Assembly (NCBI RefSeq): GCF_000003605.2 | Contig: NW_003130157.1 | Span: 1 to 20,101, forward strand | Direction: 5' to 3' | DNA length: 20,101 nt | From: Saccoglossus kowalevskii | Taxonomy: Eukaryota > Hemichordata > Enteropneusta > Harrimaniidae | Program-made: the position numbers and the translations under genes | Notes under the pieces: model-generated | The model's input: only the letters and a program-made list of their open reading frames with translations | The model's database searches: none | Told to the model about the DNA's origin: nothing | Shown here: in pieces, positions 1 to 9,079 of the stretch | How positions within the stretch are numbered: position 1 is the stretch's first letter | Layout: each line of letters starts with the position of its first letter

Positions 1-473
1 TGAAGTTGTCGATATTACCGACCAGGACACGTGGGCTAGCTGAAGTTGCCGTAATTACCGACCAGAACACGTGGGCTAACTAAAGTTGCTGATATTACCG
101 ACCAAGACACGTAGGCTAGCTAAAGTTGCCGATATTACCGACCAGTATACTTGCACTAGCTGAAGTTGTCGATATTACCGACCAGGACACGTGGGCTAGC
201 TGAAGTTGCCGTAATTACCGACCAGGACACGTGGGCTAGCTAAAGTTGCCGATATTACCGACCAGGACATGTGGGCTAGCTAAAGTTGCCGATATTACCG
301 ACCAGGACACACGGGCTAGCTAAAGTTGCCGATATTATAGACCAGGATACGTAGGCTAGCTAAAGTTGCCGATATGACCGACCAGGACACATGGGCTAGC
401 TAAAGTTACCGATATTATCGACCAGGATACGTAGGCTAGCTAAAGTTGCCGATATTACCGTCCAGGACACTCA
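1..473 (+). repeat. Module B segment, left edge (partial)
   Basis: The window opens inside a GAAGTTGTCG monomer. Next come a GCCGTAATT monomer (34), GCTAACTAAAG with TTGCTGAT (74), CAGTATACTTG (114) and CACTAGCTGAAG (154), which is the B start. It continues through a GGACATGTG monomer to two ATTATCG monomers and an ATTACCGTCC monomer before the first C module. Bases 1 to about 310 match 6047 to about 6356 almost perfectly, at offset 6046, including the rare AGAACACGTGGGCTAAC junction. The left part of this B module lies outside the window. Confidence 0.85.
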
Positions 474-1034
474 GGCTAAACTAAAGTTGCCGATATTACC
501 GACCAGGACACGTAGGCTAGCTCATGTTACCGATGTTACCGACCAGGACACGTGGGCTAGCTTAAGTTGACGATATTAGCGACCAAGAATCACGGGCTAG
601 CTGAAGTTGCCCGATATTACCGAGAAGGACACACGGCCTAGCTAAAGTTGCCGATATTACCAACCCAGGAAACGTAGGCTAGCTAAAGTTGCCGATATTA
701 CGGACCAGGACACACGGGCTAGCTAAAGTTGTCGATATTACCGACCAGGACACGTGGGCTAGCTTAAGTTGCCGATATTAGCGACCAAGACACACGGGCT
801 AGCTGAAGTTGCCGACATTACCGACAGGACACACGGGCTAGCTAAAGTTGCCGATATTACCGACCAGGACACGTAGGCTAGCTAAAGTTGCCGATATTAC
901 GGACCAGGACACACGGGCTAGCTAAAGTTGCCGATATTACTGACCAGGACACGTGCGCTAGCTAAAGTTGCTGATATTACCGACCCAGACACGTAGCTAG
1001 CTAAAGTTGCCGATATTACCGACCAGTATACTTG
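474..1034 (+). repeat. Module C, complete 14-monomer copy
   Basis: This is a full C module. It begins with the 41-bp GGCTAAACTAAAG monomer, then CTCATGTTACCGATGTT (515; other copies have CTTATG), TTAGCGACCAAGAATC (555), GAGAAGG (595) and CAACCCAGGAAACGTA (636). It ends with TTACTGACC (916), TTGCTGAT (956) and CAGTATACTTG (995). The order matches 11000-11560 monomer for monomer. It is richer in indels than any other module: 595 and 636 each gain a C, 797 loses one base and 956 loses one G. These cancel to leave the module only 1 bp longer than 14 x 40. Confidence 0.85.
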
Positions 1035-1234
1035 CACTAGCTGAAGTTGTCGATATTACCGACCAGGACACGAGGGCTAGCTTAAGTTGTCGATATTACC
1101 AATCAGGACACTTAGGCTAGCTAAAGTTGCCGATATTACCGACCAGGATACACGGGCTAGCTAAAGTTGCCGATATTACCGACCAGGACACGTAGGCTAG
1201 CTAAAGTTGCCGATATTACCGACCACGACACACA
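1035..1234 (+). repeat. Junction block joining B start to an A-type tail
   Basis: One B-start monomer (CACTAGCTGAAG, ending CGAGG, at 1035) is followed directly by a CTTAAG monomer ending CACTTA (1075), a GATACACG monomer (1115), a CGTA monomer (1155) and CACGACACACA (1195). The last four monomers recur before the C module at 18160, as 18000-18159. The B module is therefore cut to one monomer here and joined to A-type sequence. Confidence 0.75.
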
Positions 1235-1716
1235 GGCTAAACTAAAGTTGCTGATATTACCGACCAGGACACGTAGGCTAGCTTATGTTACCGATGTTAC
1301 CGACCAGGACACGTGGGCTAGCTTAAGTTGACGATATTAGCGACCAAGAATCACGGGCTAGCTGAAGTTGCCGATATTACCGAGAAGGACTCACGGGCTA
1401 GCTAAAGTTGCCGATATTACCGACCAGGACACGTAGACTAGCTAAAGTTGCCGATATTACGGACCAGGACACGTAGGCTAGCTAAAGTTGCCGATATTAC
1501 CGACCACGACACACAGGCTAAACTAAAGTTGCTGATATTACCGACCAGGACACGTAGGCTAGCTTATGTTACCGATGTTACCGACCAGGACACGTGGGCT
1601 AGCTTAAGTTGACGATATTACCGACCAGGATACACGGGCTAGCTAAAGTTGCCGATATTACCGACCAGGACACGTAGGCTAGCTAAAGTTGCCGATATTA
1701 CCGACCACGACACACA
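1235..1716 (+). repeat. Two shortened C units in tandem (281 bp and 201 bp)
   Basis: Unit one (1235-1515, 7 monomers) and unit two (1516-1716, 5 monomers) each start with the 41-bp GGCTAAACTAAAG monomer and end with a CACGACACACA monomer; a third, longer unit follows at 1717. Unit one is cut short at a hybrid monomer (1436: ATTACGGACC left half, CGTA ending). Unit two is cut at another (1597: CTTAAGTTGACG left half, GGATACACG right half). Both shortcuts rejoin the same tail, as expected from unequal exchange inside a monomer. Confidence 0.85.
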
Positions 1717-2197
1717 GGCTAAACTAAAGTTGCTGATATTACCGACCAGGACACGTAGGCTAGCTTATGTTACCGATGTTACCGACCAGGACACGTGGGC
1801 TAGCTTAAGTTGACGATATTAGCGACCAAGAATCACGGGCTAGCTGAAGTTGCCGATATTACCGAGAAGGACTCACGGGCTAGCTAAAGTTGTCGATATT
1901 ACCGACCAGGACACGTGGGCTAGCTTAAGTTGCCGATATTAGCAACCAAGACACACGGGCTAGCTGAAGTTGCCGATATTACCGACAAGAACACACGGGC
2001 TAGCTAAAGTTGCCGATATTACCGACCAGGACACGTAGGCTAGCTAAAGTTGCCTATATTACGGACCAGGACACACAGGCTAGCTAAAGTTGCCGATATC
2101 ACAGACCAGGACACGTGGGCTAGCTAAAGTTGCTGATATTACCGACCAAGACACGTAGGCTAGCTAAAGTTGCCGATATTACCGTCCAGGACACACA
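1717..2197 (+). repeat. Module C variant, 12 monomers
   Basis: It starts with GGCTAAACTAAAG (1717), then the TTATGTTACC (1758) and TTAGCGACCAAGAATC (1798) monomers and GAGAAGGACTC (1838). It goes straight to TTGTCG (1878), missing two monomers present in the related copies at 4959 and 18160. With those copies it shares TTAGCAACC (1918) and TTGCCTATATTACGG (2038), which define a C sub-family distinct from that at 474 and 11000. It ends with ATTACCGTCC (2158), also found before 11000. Confidence 0.8.
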
Positions 2198-2678
2198 GGC
2201 GAAACTAAAGTTGCCGATATTACCGACCAGGACACGTAGGCTAGCTTATGTTACCGATGTTACCGACCAGGACACGTGGGCTAGCTTAAGTTGACGATAT
2301 TAGCGACCAGGATACGTAGGCTAGCTGAAGTTGCCGATATTACCGAGAAGGACACACGGCCTAGCTAAAGTTGCCGATATTACCAACCAGGAAACGTAGG
2401 CTAGCTAAAGTTGCCGATATTACGGACCAGGACACACGGGCTAGCTAAGGTTGTCGATATTACCGACCAGGACACTTGGGCTAGCTTAAGTTGCCGATAT
2501 TAGCGACCAAGACACACGGGCTAGCTGAAGTTGCCGACATTACCGACAAGGACACACGGGCTAGCTAAAGTTGCCGATATTACCGACCAGGACACGTAGG
2601 CTAGCTAAAGTTGCCGATATTACGGACCAGGACACACGGGCTAGCTAAAGTTGCCGATATTATCGACCAGGATACGTG
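2198..2678 (+). repeat. Module C variant starting with GGCGAAACT, 12 monomers
   Basis: The 41-bp starter carries GGCGAAACT instead of GGCTAAACT, a variant seen otherwise only at 11000. The surrounding region 2078 to about 2638 corresponds to 10880 to about 11440 at offset 8802. That includes CACGGCCTAGC with CCAACCAGGAAACGTA (2319-2398) and a CACTTGGG ending near 2465. The third monomer (2279) has lost the AAGAATCACG ending and carries GGATACGTA. The module ends in an ATTATCG monomer (2639) instead of the usual ATTACAG/TTGCTGAT/CAGTATACTTG tail. Confidence 0.8.
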
Positions 2679-2878
2679 GGCTAGCTAAAGTTGCCGATAT
2701 TACCGACCAGGACACGTGGGCTAGCTAAAGTTGCCGATATTACCGACCAGGACACGTGGGCTAGCTAAAGTTGCCGATATTACCGACCAGGACACGTGGG
2801 CTAGCTTAAGTTGCCGATATTTCCGACCAGGACACGTGGGCTAGCTAAAGTTGCCGATATTACCGACCAAGACACGTG
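2679..2878 (+). repeat. Near-consensus monomer run
   Basis: Three consecutive perfect consensus monomers (2679, 2719, 2759) are followed by a CTTAAG monomer with ATTTCCG (2799) and an AAGACACGTG monomer (2839). The last two lead into module A, as they or close variants do at 6521, 8480, 14401 and 19041. This is the best place to read the monomer consensus, and it may be a recently homogenised patch. Confidence 0.8.
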
Positions 2879-3798
2879 GGCTAGCTAAAGTTGCCGATAT
2901 TACGGACCAGGATACGTGGGCTAGCTAAAGTTGCCGATATTACCGACCAGGACACGTGGGCTAGCTTAAGTTGCCGATATTACCGATCAGGATACACGGG
3001 CTAGCTAAAGTTGACGATATTACCGACCATGACACACGGACTAGCTAAAGTTGCCGATATTACCGACCAGGACACACGGGCTAGCTAAAGTTGCCGATAT
3101 TACCGACCAAGACACGTGGGCTAGCTAAACTTGCCAATACTACCGACCAGGACACGTGGGCTAGCTTAAGTTGCCGATATTACCGATCAGGACACTTAGG
3201 CTAGCTAAAGTTGCTGATATTACCGACCAGGATACACGGGCTAGCTAAAGTTGCCGATATTACCGACCAAGACACGTGGGCTAGCTGAAGTTGTCGATAT
3301 TTCCGACCAGGACACGTGGGCTAGCTTAAGTTGCCGATATTACCGATCAGGACACACGGGCTAGCTAAAGTTGACGACATTACCGACCATGACACACGGA
3401 CTAGCTAAAGTTGCCGATATTGCCGACCAGGACACACGGGCTAGCTAAAGTTGCCGATATTACCGACCAAGACACGTGGGCTAGCTAAACTTGCCGATAT
3501 TACCGACCAGGATACGTGGGCTAGCTAAAGTTGCCGATATTACCGACCAGGACACGTGGGCTAGCTAAAATTGCCGATATTACCGACCAGGACACGTGGG
3601 CTAGCTTAAGTTGCCGATATTACCGATCAGGACACACGGGCTAGCTAAAGTTGACGACATTACCGACCAGAACACACGGACTAGCTAAAGTTGCCGACAT
3701 TATCGACCGGGACACGTAGGCTAGCTAAAGTTGCCGATATTACAGACCAGGACACGTGTGCTAGCTAAAGTTGCTAATATTACCGACCACGACACGTA
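2879..3798 (+). repeat. Module A copy 1, 23 monomers (920 bp)
   Basis: It starts with ATTACGGACC...GATACGTG. Diagnostic monomers follow in order: CTTAAG with GATCAGGATACACG (2959), TTGACG with CATGACACACG (2999), GACTAGC (3039), AAACTTGCCAATAC (3119), CACTTA (3159), CTGAAGTTGTCG (3279), TTGACGACATT (3359), GACTAGC with ATTGCCG (3399), AAAATTGCC (3559), AGAACACACG (3639), GACATTATCG (3679), ATTACAG (3719) and TTGCTAAT (3759). It is directly adjacent to copy 2. Against the longer copy at 19161 it lacks the two AAACTTG monomers found there at 19561-19640. Confidence 0.88.
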
Positions 3799-4758
3799 GG
3801 CTAGCTAAAGTTGCCGATATTACGGACCAGGATACGTGGGCTAGCTAAAGTTGCCGATATTACCGACCAGGACACGTGGGCTAGCTTAAGTTGCCGATAT
3901 TACCGATCAGGATACACGGGCTAGCTAAAGTTGACGATATTACCGACCATGACACCCGGACTAGCTAAAGTTGCCGATATTACCGACCAGGACACACGGG
4001 CTAGCTAAAGTTGCCGATATTACCGACCAAGACACGTGGGCTAGCTAAACTTGCCAATATTACCGACCAGGACACGTGGGCTAGCTTAAGTTGCCGATAT
4101 TACCAATCAGGACACTTAGGCTAGCTAAAGTTGCCGATATTACCGACCAGGATACACGGGCTAGCTAAAGTTGCCGATATTACCGACCAAGACACGTGGG
4201 CTAGCTAAACTTGCCGATATTACCGACCAGGACACGTGGGCTAGCTAAACTTGCTGATATTACCGACCAAGACTCGTGGGCTAGCTGAAGTTGTCGATAT
4301 TACCGACCAGGACACGTGGGCTAGCTTAAGTTGCCGACATTACCGACCATGACACACGGACTAGCTAAAGTTGCCGATATTGCCGACCAGGACACACGGG
4401 CTAGCTAGAGTTGCCGATAGTACCGACCAAGATACGTTGGCTAGCTAAACTTGCCGATATTACCGACCAGGATACGTGGGCTAGCTAAAGTTGCCGATAT
4501 TACCGACCAGGACACGTGGGCTAGCTAAAATTGCCGATATAACCGACCAGGACACGTGGGCTAGCTTAAGTTGCCGATATTACCGACCAGGACACAAAGG
4601 CTAGCTAAAGTTGACGATATTAACGACCAGAACACACGGACTAGCTAAAGTTGCCGACATTATCGACCAGGACACGTAGGCTAGCTAAAGTTGCCGATAT
4701 TACAGACCAGGACACGTGTGCTAGCTAAAGTTGCTAATATTACCGACCACGACACGTA
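3799..4758 (+). repeat. Module A copy 2, 24 monomers (960 bp)
   Basis: This is a tandem neighbour of copy 1 with the same monomer order, at offset 920 up to 4198. Two extra AAACTTG monomers (4199 and 4239) raise the offset to 1000. The monomer at 4319 is a hybrid: the CTTAAGTTGCC left half of the 3319 type joined to the GACATTACCGACCATG right half of the 3359 type. That loses one monomer and sets the offset to 960 for the rest. It has more private changes than copy 1, for example GATAGTACC (4399) and CACAAAGG (4559). Confidence 0.88.
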
Positions 4759-4958
4759 GGCTAGCTAAAGTTGCCGATATTACCGTCCAGGACACGTGGG
4801 CTAGCTAAAGTTGCCGATTTTACCGACCAGGACACACGGGCTAGCTTATGTTACCGATGTTACCGACCAGGACACATGGACTAGCTAAAGTTGCCGATAT
4901 TACCGACCAGGACACGTAGGCTAGCTAAAGTTGCCGATATTACCGACCAGGACACACA
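4759..4958 (+). repeat. A-to-C junction block
   Basis: The monomers are ATTACCGTCC (4759), GATTTTACC (4799), TTATGTTACCGATGTT (4839, a C-type second monomer without its 41-bp starter), GACTAGC ending CGTA (4879) and one ending CACACA (4919). ATTACCGTCC and GATTTTACC also follow the A module ending near 17800, so this part of the tail is shared. The isolated TTATG monomer is a relic of another C copy or a conversion tract. Confidence 0.75.
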
Positions 4959-5479
4959 GGCTAAACTAAAGTTACTGGTATTACGGACCAGGACACGTAG
5001 GCTAGCTTATGTTACCGATGTTACCGACCAGGACACGTGGGCTAGCTTAAGTTGACGATATTAGCGACCAAGAATCACGGGCTAGCTGAAGTTGCCGATA
5101 TTACCGAGAAGGACTCACGGACTAGCTAAAGTTGCCGATATTACCGACCAGGACACGTAGACTAGCTAAAGTTGCCGATATTACGGACCAGGACACACGG
5201 GCTAGCTAAAGTTGTCGATATTACCGACCAGGACACGTGGGCTAGCTTAAGTTGCCGATATTAGCAACCAAGACACACGGGCTAGCTGAAGTTGCCGATA
5301 TTACCGACAAGGACACGTAGGCTAGCTAAAGTTGCCTATATTACGGACCAGGACACACAGGCTAGCTAAAGTTGCCGATATTACAGACCAGGACACGTGG
5401 GCTAGCTAAAATTGCTGATATTACCGACCAAGACACGTAGGCTAGCTAAAGTTGCCGATATTACCGACCAGTATACTTG
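4959..5479 (+). repeat. Module C, 13 monomers (second sub-family)
   Basis: The 41-bp starter here reads GGCTAAACTAAAGTTACTGGTATTACGG. The order follows 18160-18640: TTATG, TTAGC-AATC, GAGAAGGACTC, CGTAGACTAGC, ATTACGG, TTGTCG, TTAGCAACC, GACAAGG and TTGCCTATATTACGG. The monomer at 5280 fuses a GACAAGG left side to a CGTA ending, so one monomer present at 18481-18560 is missing. It ends with AAAATTGCTGAT (5400) and CAGTATACTTG (5440), leading into B. Confidence 0.83.
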
Positions 5480-6039
5480 CACTATCTGAAGTTGTCGATA
5501 TTACCGACCAGGACACGTGGGCTAGCTGAAGTTGCCGTAATTACCGACCAGGACACGTGGGCTAGCTAAAGTTGCCGATATTACCGACCAGGATACGTAG
5601 GCTAGCTAAAGTTGCCGATATTAACGACCAGGACACATGGGCTAGCTAAAGTTACCGATATTATCGACCAGGATACGTAGGCTAGCTCAAGTTGCCGATA
5701 TTACCGACCAGGACACGTGGGCTAGCTAAAGTTGCCGATATTACCGACCAGGACACGTGGGCTAGCTAAAGTTGCCGATATTACCGACCAGGACACACGG
5801 GCTAGCTAAAGTTGCCGATATTATCGACCAGGATACGTAGGCTAGCTAAAGTTGCCGATATTACCGACCAGGACACGTAGGCTAGCTAAAGTTGCCGATA
5901 TTACGGACCAGGACACACGGGCTGGCTAAAGTTGCCGATATTGCAGACCAGGACACGTGGGCTAGCTAAAATTGCTGATATTACCGACCAAGACACGTAG
6001 GCTAGCTAAAGTTGCCGATATTACCGACCAGTATACTTT
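5480..6039 (+). repeat. Module B, complete 14 monomers (560 bp)
   Basis: Order: CACTATCTGAAGTTGTCG, GCCGTAATT (5520), GATACGTA (5560), TTAACG with CATG (5600), TTACCGATATTATCG (5640), CTCAAG (5680), two near-consensus monomers ending CGTG and CACACG (5720, 5760), ATTATCG (5800), CGTA (5840), ATTACGG (5880), GGCTGGC with ATTGCAG (5920), TTGCTGAT (5960) and CAGTATACTTTA (6000). The length equals the B copies at 10440, 11561 and 13521, but one consensus monomer after GCCGTAATT is absent and an ATTACGG monomer is added. Confidence 0.82.
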
Positions 6040-6520
6040 AACTAGCTGAAGTTGTCGATATTACCGACCAGGACACGTGGGCTAGCTGAAGTTGCCGTAA
6101 TTACCGACCAGAACACGTGGGCTAACTAAAGTTGCTGATATTACCGACCAAGACACGTAGGCTAGCTAAAGTTGCCGATATTACCGACCAGTATACTTGC
6201 ACTAGCTGAAGTTGTCGATATTACCGACCAGGACACGTGGGCTAGCTGAAGTTGCCGTAATTACCGACCAGGACACGTGGGCTAGCTAAAGTTGCCGATA
6301 TTACCGACCAGGACATGTCGGCTAGCTAAAGTTGCCGATATTACCGACCAGGACACGTGGGCTAGCTAAAGTTGCCGATAATACCGACCAGGATACTTAG
6401 GGCTAGCTAAAGTTGCCGATATTACCGACCAGGACACATGGGCTAGCTAAAGTTACCGATATTATCGACCAGGATACGTAGGCTAGCTCAAGTTGCCGAT
6501 ATTACCGACCAGGACACGTG
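6040..6520 (+). repeat. Module B with an internal four-monomer repeat
   Basis: The B start occurs twice, at 6040 and 6200, so the first four monomers (160 bp, ending in CAGTATACTTG) form a mini-unit before the longer B copy. The monomer at 6360 is 41 bp because of an extra base in CTTAGGGC. TTACCGATATTATCG (6441) and CTCAAG (6481) close the block. The 6047-6356 part is nearly identical to 1-310. Confidence 0.82.
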
Positions 6521-7120
6521 GGCTAGCTTAAGTTGCCGATATTTCCGACCAGGACACGTGGGCTAGCTAAAATTGACGATATTACCGACAAGGACACGTG
6601 GGCTAGCTAAAGTTGCCGATATTACCGACCAAGACACGTGGGCTAGCTAAAGTTGCCGATATTACGGACCAGGATACGTGGGCTAGCTAAAGTTGCCGAT
6701 ATTACGGACCAGGACACGTGGGCTAGCTTAAGTTGCCGATATTACCGATCAGGATACACGGGCTAGCTAAAGTTGACGATATTACCGACCATGACACACG
6801 GACTAGCTAAAGTTGCCGATATTACCGACCAGGACACACGGGCTACCTAAAGTTGCCGATATTACCGACCAAGACACGTGGGCTAGCTAAACTTGCCAAT
6901 ATTACCGACCAGGACACGTGGGCTAGCTTAAGTTGCCGATATTACCGATCAGGACACTTAGGCAAGCTAAAGTTGCCGATATTACCGACCAGGATACACG
7001 GGCTAGCTAAAGTTGCCGATATTACCGACCAAGACACGTGGGCTAGCTAAAGTTGCCGATATTACAGACCAGGAAACATAGGCTAGCTAAACTTGCCGAT
7101 ATTACCGACCAAGACACGTG
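6521..7120 (+). repeat. Module A, first half only
   Basis: CTTAAG-ATTTCCG (6521) and AAAATTGACG (6561) lead to ATTACGG (6641) and the A order through AAACTTGCCAAT (6881), GGCAAGC (6961) and AAGACACGTG (7001). It then switches to ATTACAG with GGAAACATA (7041) and AAACTTG (7081), which runs straight into a C starter. The second half of A is missing. The same truncated form occurs at 8400-9079, so the pair is a duplication at offset 1959. Confidence 0.85.
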
Positions 7121-7841
7121 GGCTAAACTAAAGTTGCCGATATTACCGACCAGGACACGTAGGTTAGCTTATGTTACCGATGTTACCGACCAGGACACGT
7201 GGGCTAGCTTAAGTTGACGATATTAGCGACCAAGAATCACGGGCTAGCTGAAGTTGCCGATATTACCGACAAGGACACACGGGCTAGCTAAAGTTGCCGA
7301 TATTACCGACCAGGACACGTAGGCTAGCTAAAGTTGCCGATATTACGGACCAGGAAACACGGGCTAGCTAAAGTTGTCGATATTACCGACCAGGACACGT
7401 GGGCTAGCTTAAGTTGCCGATATTAGCGACCAAGACACACGGGCTAGCTGAAGTTGCCGATATTACCGACAAGGACACACGGGCTAGCTAAAGTTGCCGA
7501 TATTACCGACCAGGACACGTAGGCTAGCTAAAGTTGCCGATATTACGGACCAGGACACACGGGCTAGCTAAAGTTGCTGGTATTACCGACCAGGACACAT
7601 GGGCTAGCTGAAGTTGCCGTAATTACCGACCAGGACACGTGGGCTAGCTAAAGTTGCCGATATTAACGACCAGGACACGTGGGCTAGCTAAAGTTGCCGA
7701 TAATACCGACCAGGATACGTAGGCTAGCTAAAGTTGCCGATATTACCGACCAGGACACGTAGGCTAGCTAAAGTTGCCGATATTACGGACCAGGACACAC
7801 GGGCTAGCTAAAGTTGCCGGTATTACAGACCAGTATACTTG
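7121..7841 (+). repeat. Module C (short) followed by a B fragment
   Basis: C starts with the 41-bp GGCTAAACTAAAG monomer and a GGTTAGC second monomer (7162), and runs through GGAAACACG (7322) to ATTACGG (7522). The monomer at 7562 is a hybrid, TTGCTGGTATTACC ending CATG, where the copy at 9521-9600 has two separate monomers. GCCGTAATT (7602), TTAACG (7642), GATAATACC (7682) and CCGGTATTACAG with CAGTATACTTG (7802) follow. Confidence 0.83.
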
Positions 7842-8399
7842 CACTAGCTGAAGTTGTCGATATTACCGACCAGGACACATGGGCTAGCTGAAGTTGCCGT
7901 AATTACCGACCAGGACACGTGGGCTAGCTAATGTTGCCGATATTACCGACCAGGACACGTGGGCTAGCTAAAGTTGCCGATATACCGACCAGGACACACG
8001 GGCTAGCTAAAGTTGCCGATATTACCGACCAGGACACGTAGGCTAGCTAAAGTTGCTGATATTACCGACCAAGACACGTAGGCTAGCTAAAGTGCCGATA
8101 TTACCGACCAGTATACTTGCACTAGCTGAAGTTGTCGATAATACCGACCAGGACACGTGGGCTAGCTGAAGTTGCCGTAATTACCGACCATGACACGTTG
8201 GCTAGCTAAAGTTGCCGATATTACCGACCAGGACACACGGGCTAGCTAAAGTTGCCGATATTATCGACCAGGATACGTAGGCTAGCTAAAGTTGCCGATA
8301 TTACCGACCAGGACACATGGCCTAGCTAAAGTTACCGATATTATCGACCAGGATACGTAGGCTAGCTCAAGTTGCCGATATTACCGACCAGGACACGTG
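7842..8399 (+). repeat. Module B, irregular, with two 39-bp monomers
   Basis: There are two B starts (7842 and 8120). The monomers at 7962 (GATATACCG) and 8081 (AAAGTGCCG) each lack one base, which brings the 40-bp phase back by 2. The second copy runs GCCGTAATT with CATGACACGTTGG (8160), CACACG (8200), ATTATCG (8240), CATGGCC (8280), TTACCGATATTATCG (8320) and CTCAAG (8360), then passes to A. Confidence 0.8.
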
Positions 8400-9079
8400 G
8401 GCTAGCTTAAGTTGCCGATATTACCGACCAGGACACGTGGGCTAGCTAAAGTTGCCGATATTACCGACCAGGACACGCGGGCTAGCTTAAGTTGCCGATA
8501 TTACCGACCAGGACACGTGGGCTAGCTAAAATTGCCGATATTACCGACCAGGACACGTGGGCTAGCTAAAGTTGCCGATATTACCGACCAAGACACGTGG
8601 GCTAGCTAAAGTTGGCGATATTACGGACCAGGATACGTGGGCTAGCTAAAGTTGCCGATATTACCGATCAGGACACGTGGGCTAGCTTAAGTTGCCGATA
8701 TTACCGATCAGGACACACTGGCTAGCTAAAGTTGACGATATTACCGACCATGACACACGGACTAGCTAAAGTTGCCGATATTACCGACCAGGACACACGG
8801 GCTAGCTAAAGTTGCTGATATTACCGACCAAGACACGTGGGCTAGCTAAACTTGCCAATATTACCGACCAGGACACGTGGGCTAGCTTAAGTTGCCGATA
8901 TTACCGATCAGGACACTTAGGCAAGCTAAAGTTGCCGATATTACCGACCAGGATACACGGGCTAGCTAAAGTTGCCGATATTACCGACCAAGACACGTGG
9001 GCTAGCTAAAGTTGCCGATATTACAGACCAGGAAACATAGGCTAGCTAAACTTGCCGATATTACCGACCAAGACACGTG
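8400..9079 (+). repeat. Module A, first half only (duplicate of 6521-7120)
   Basis: The monomer order matches 6521-7120 at offset 1959, with a few substitutions such as TTGGCG (8600), CACACTGG (8680) and TTGCTGAT (8800). Two extra monomers (8400-8479, ending CGTG and CGCGG) precede the matching part. The truncated end, GGAAACATA then AAACTTG into a C starter at 9080, is the same as in the other copy. Confidence 0.85.

Noticed and set aside
3775-3783. TAATATTAC, identical to the geminivirus-type origin nonanucleotide, also at 4735-4743
   Set aside because: It arises from two base changes in an ordinary monomer (TTGCCGAT to TTGCTAAT) in two duplicate module A copies. There are no GC-rich inverted arms forming a stem-loop around it and no Rep-like coding sequence nearby.
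6853-7050. 65-codon open frame on the + strand, with near copies at 8812-9009 and 12413-12610
   Set aside because: All three start with TTG rather than ATG and consist only of satellite monomers read in rotating frames. They stay open because CTTAAG monomers shift the TAA and GGCAAGC (6961, 8920) or GGCTTGC (12521) removes the TAG. They sit in module A copies (or the A leader), so they are repeats of one accident. They have no start signal and no family resemblance.
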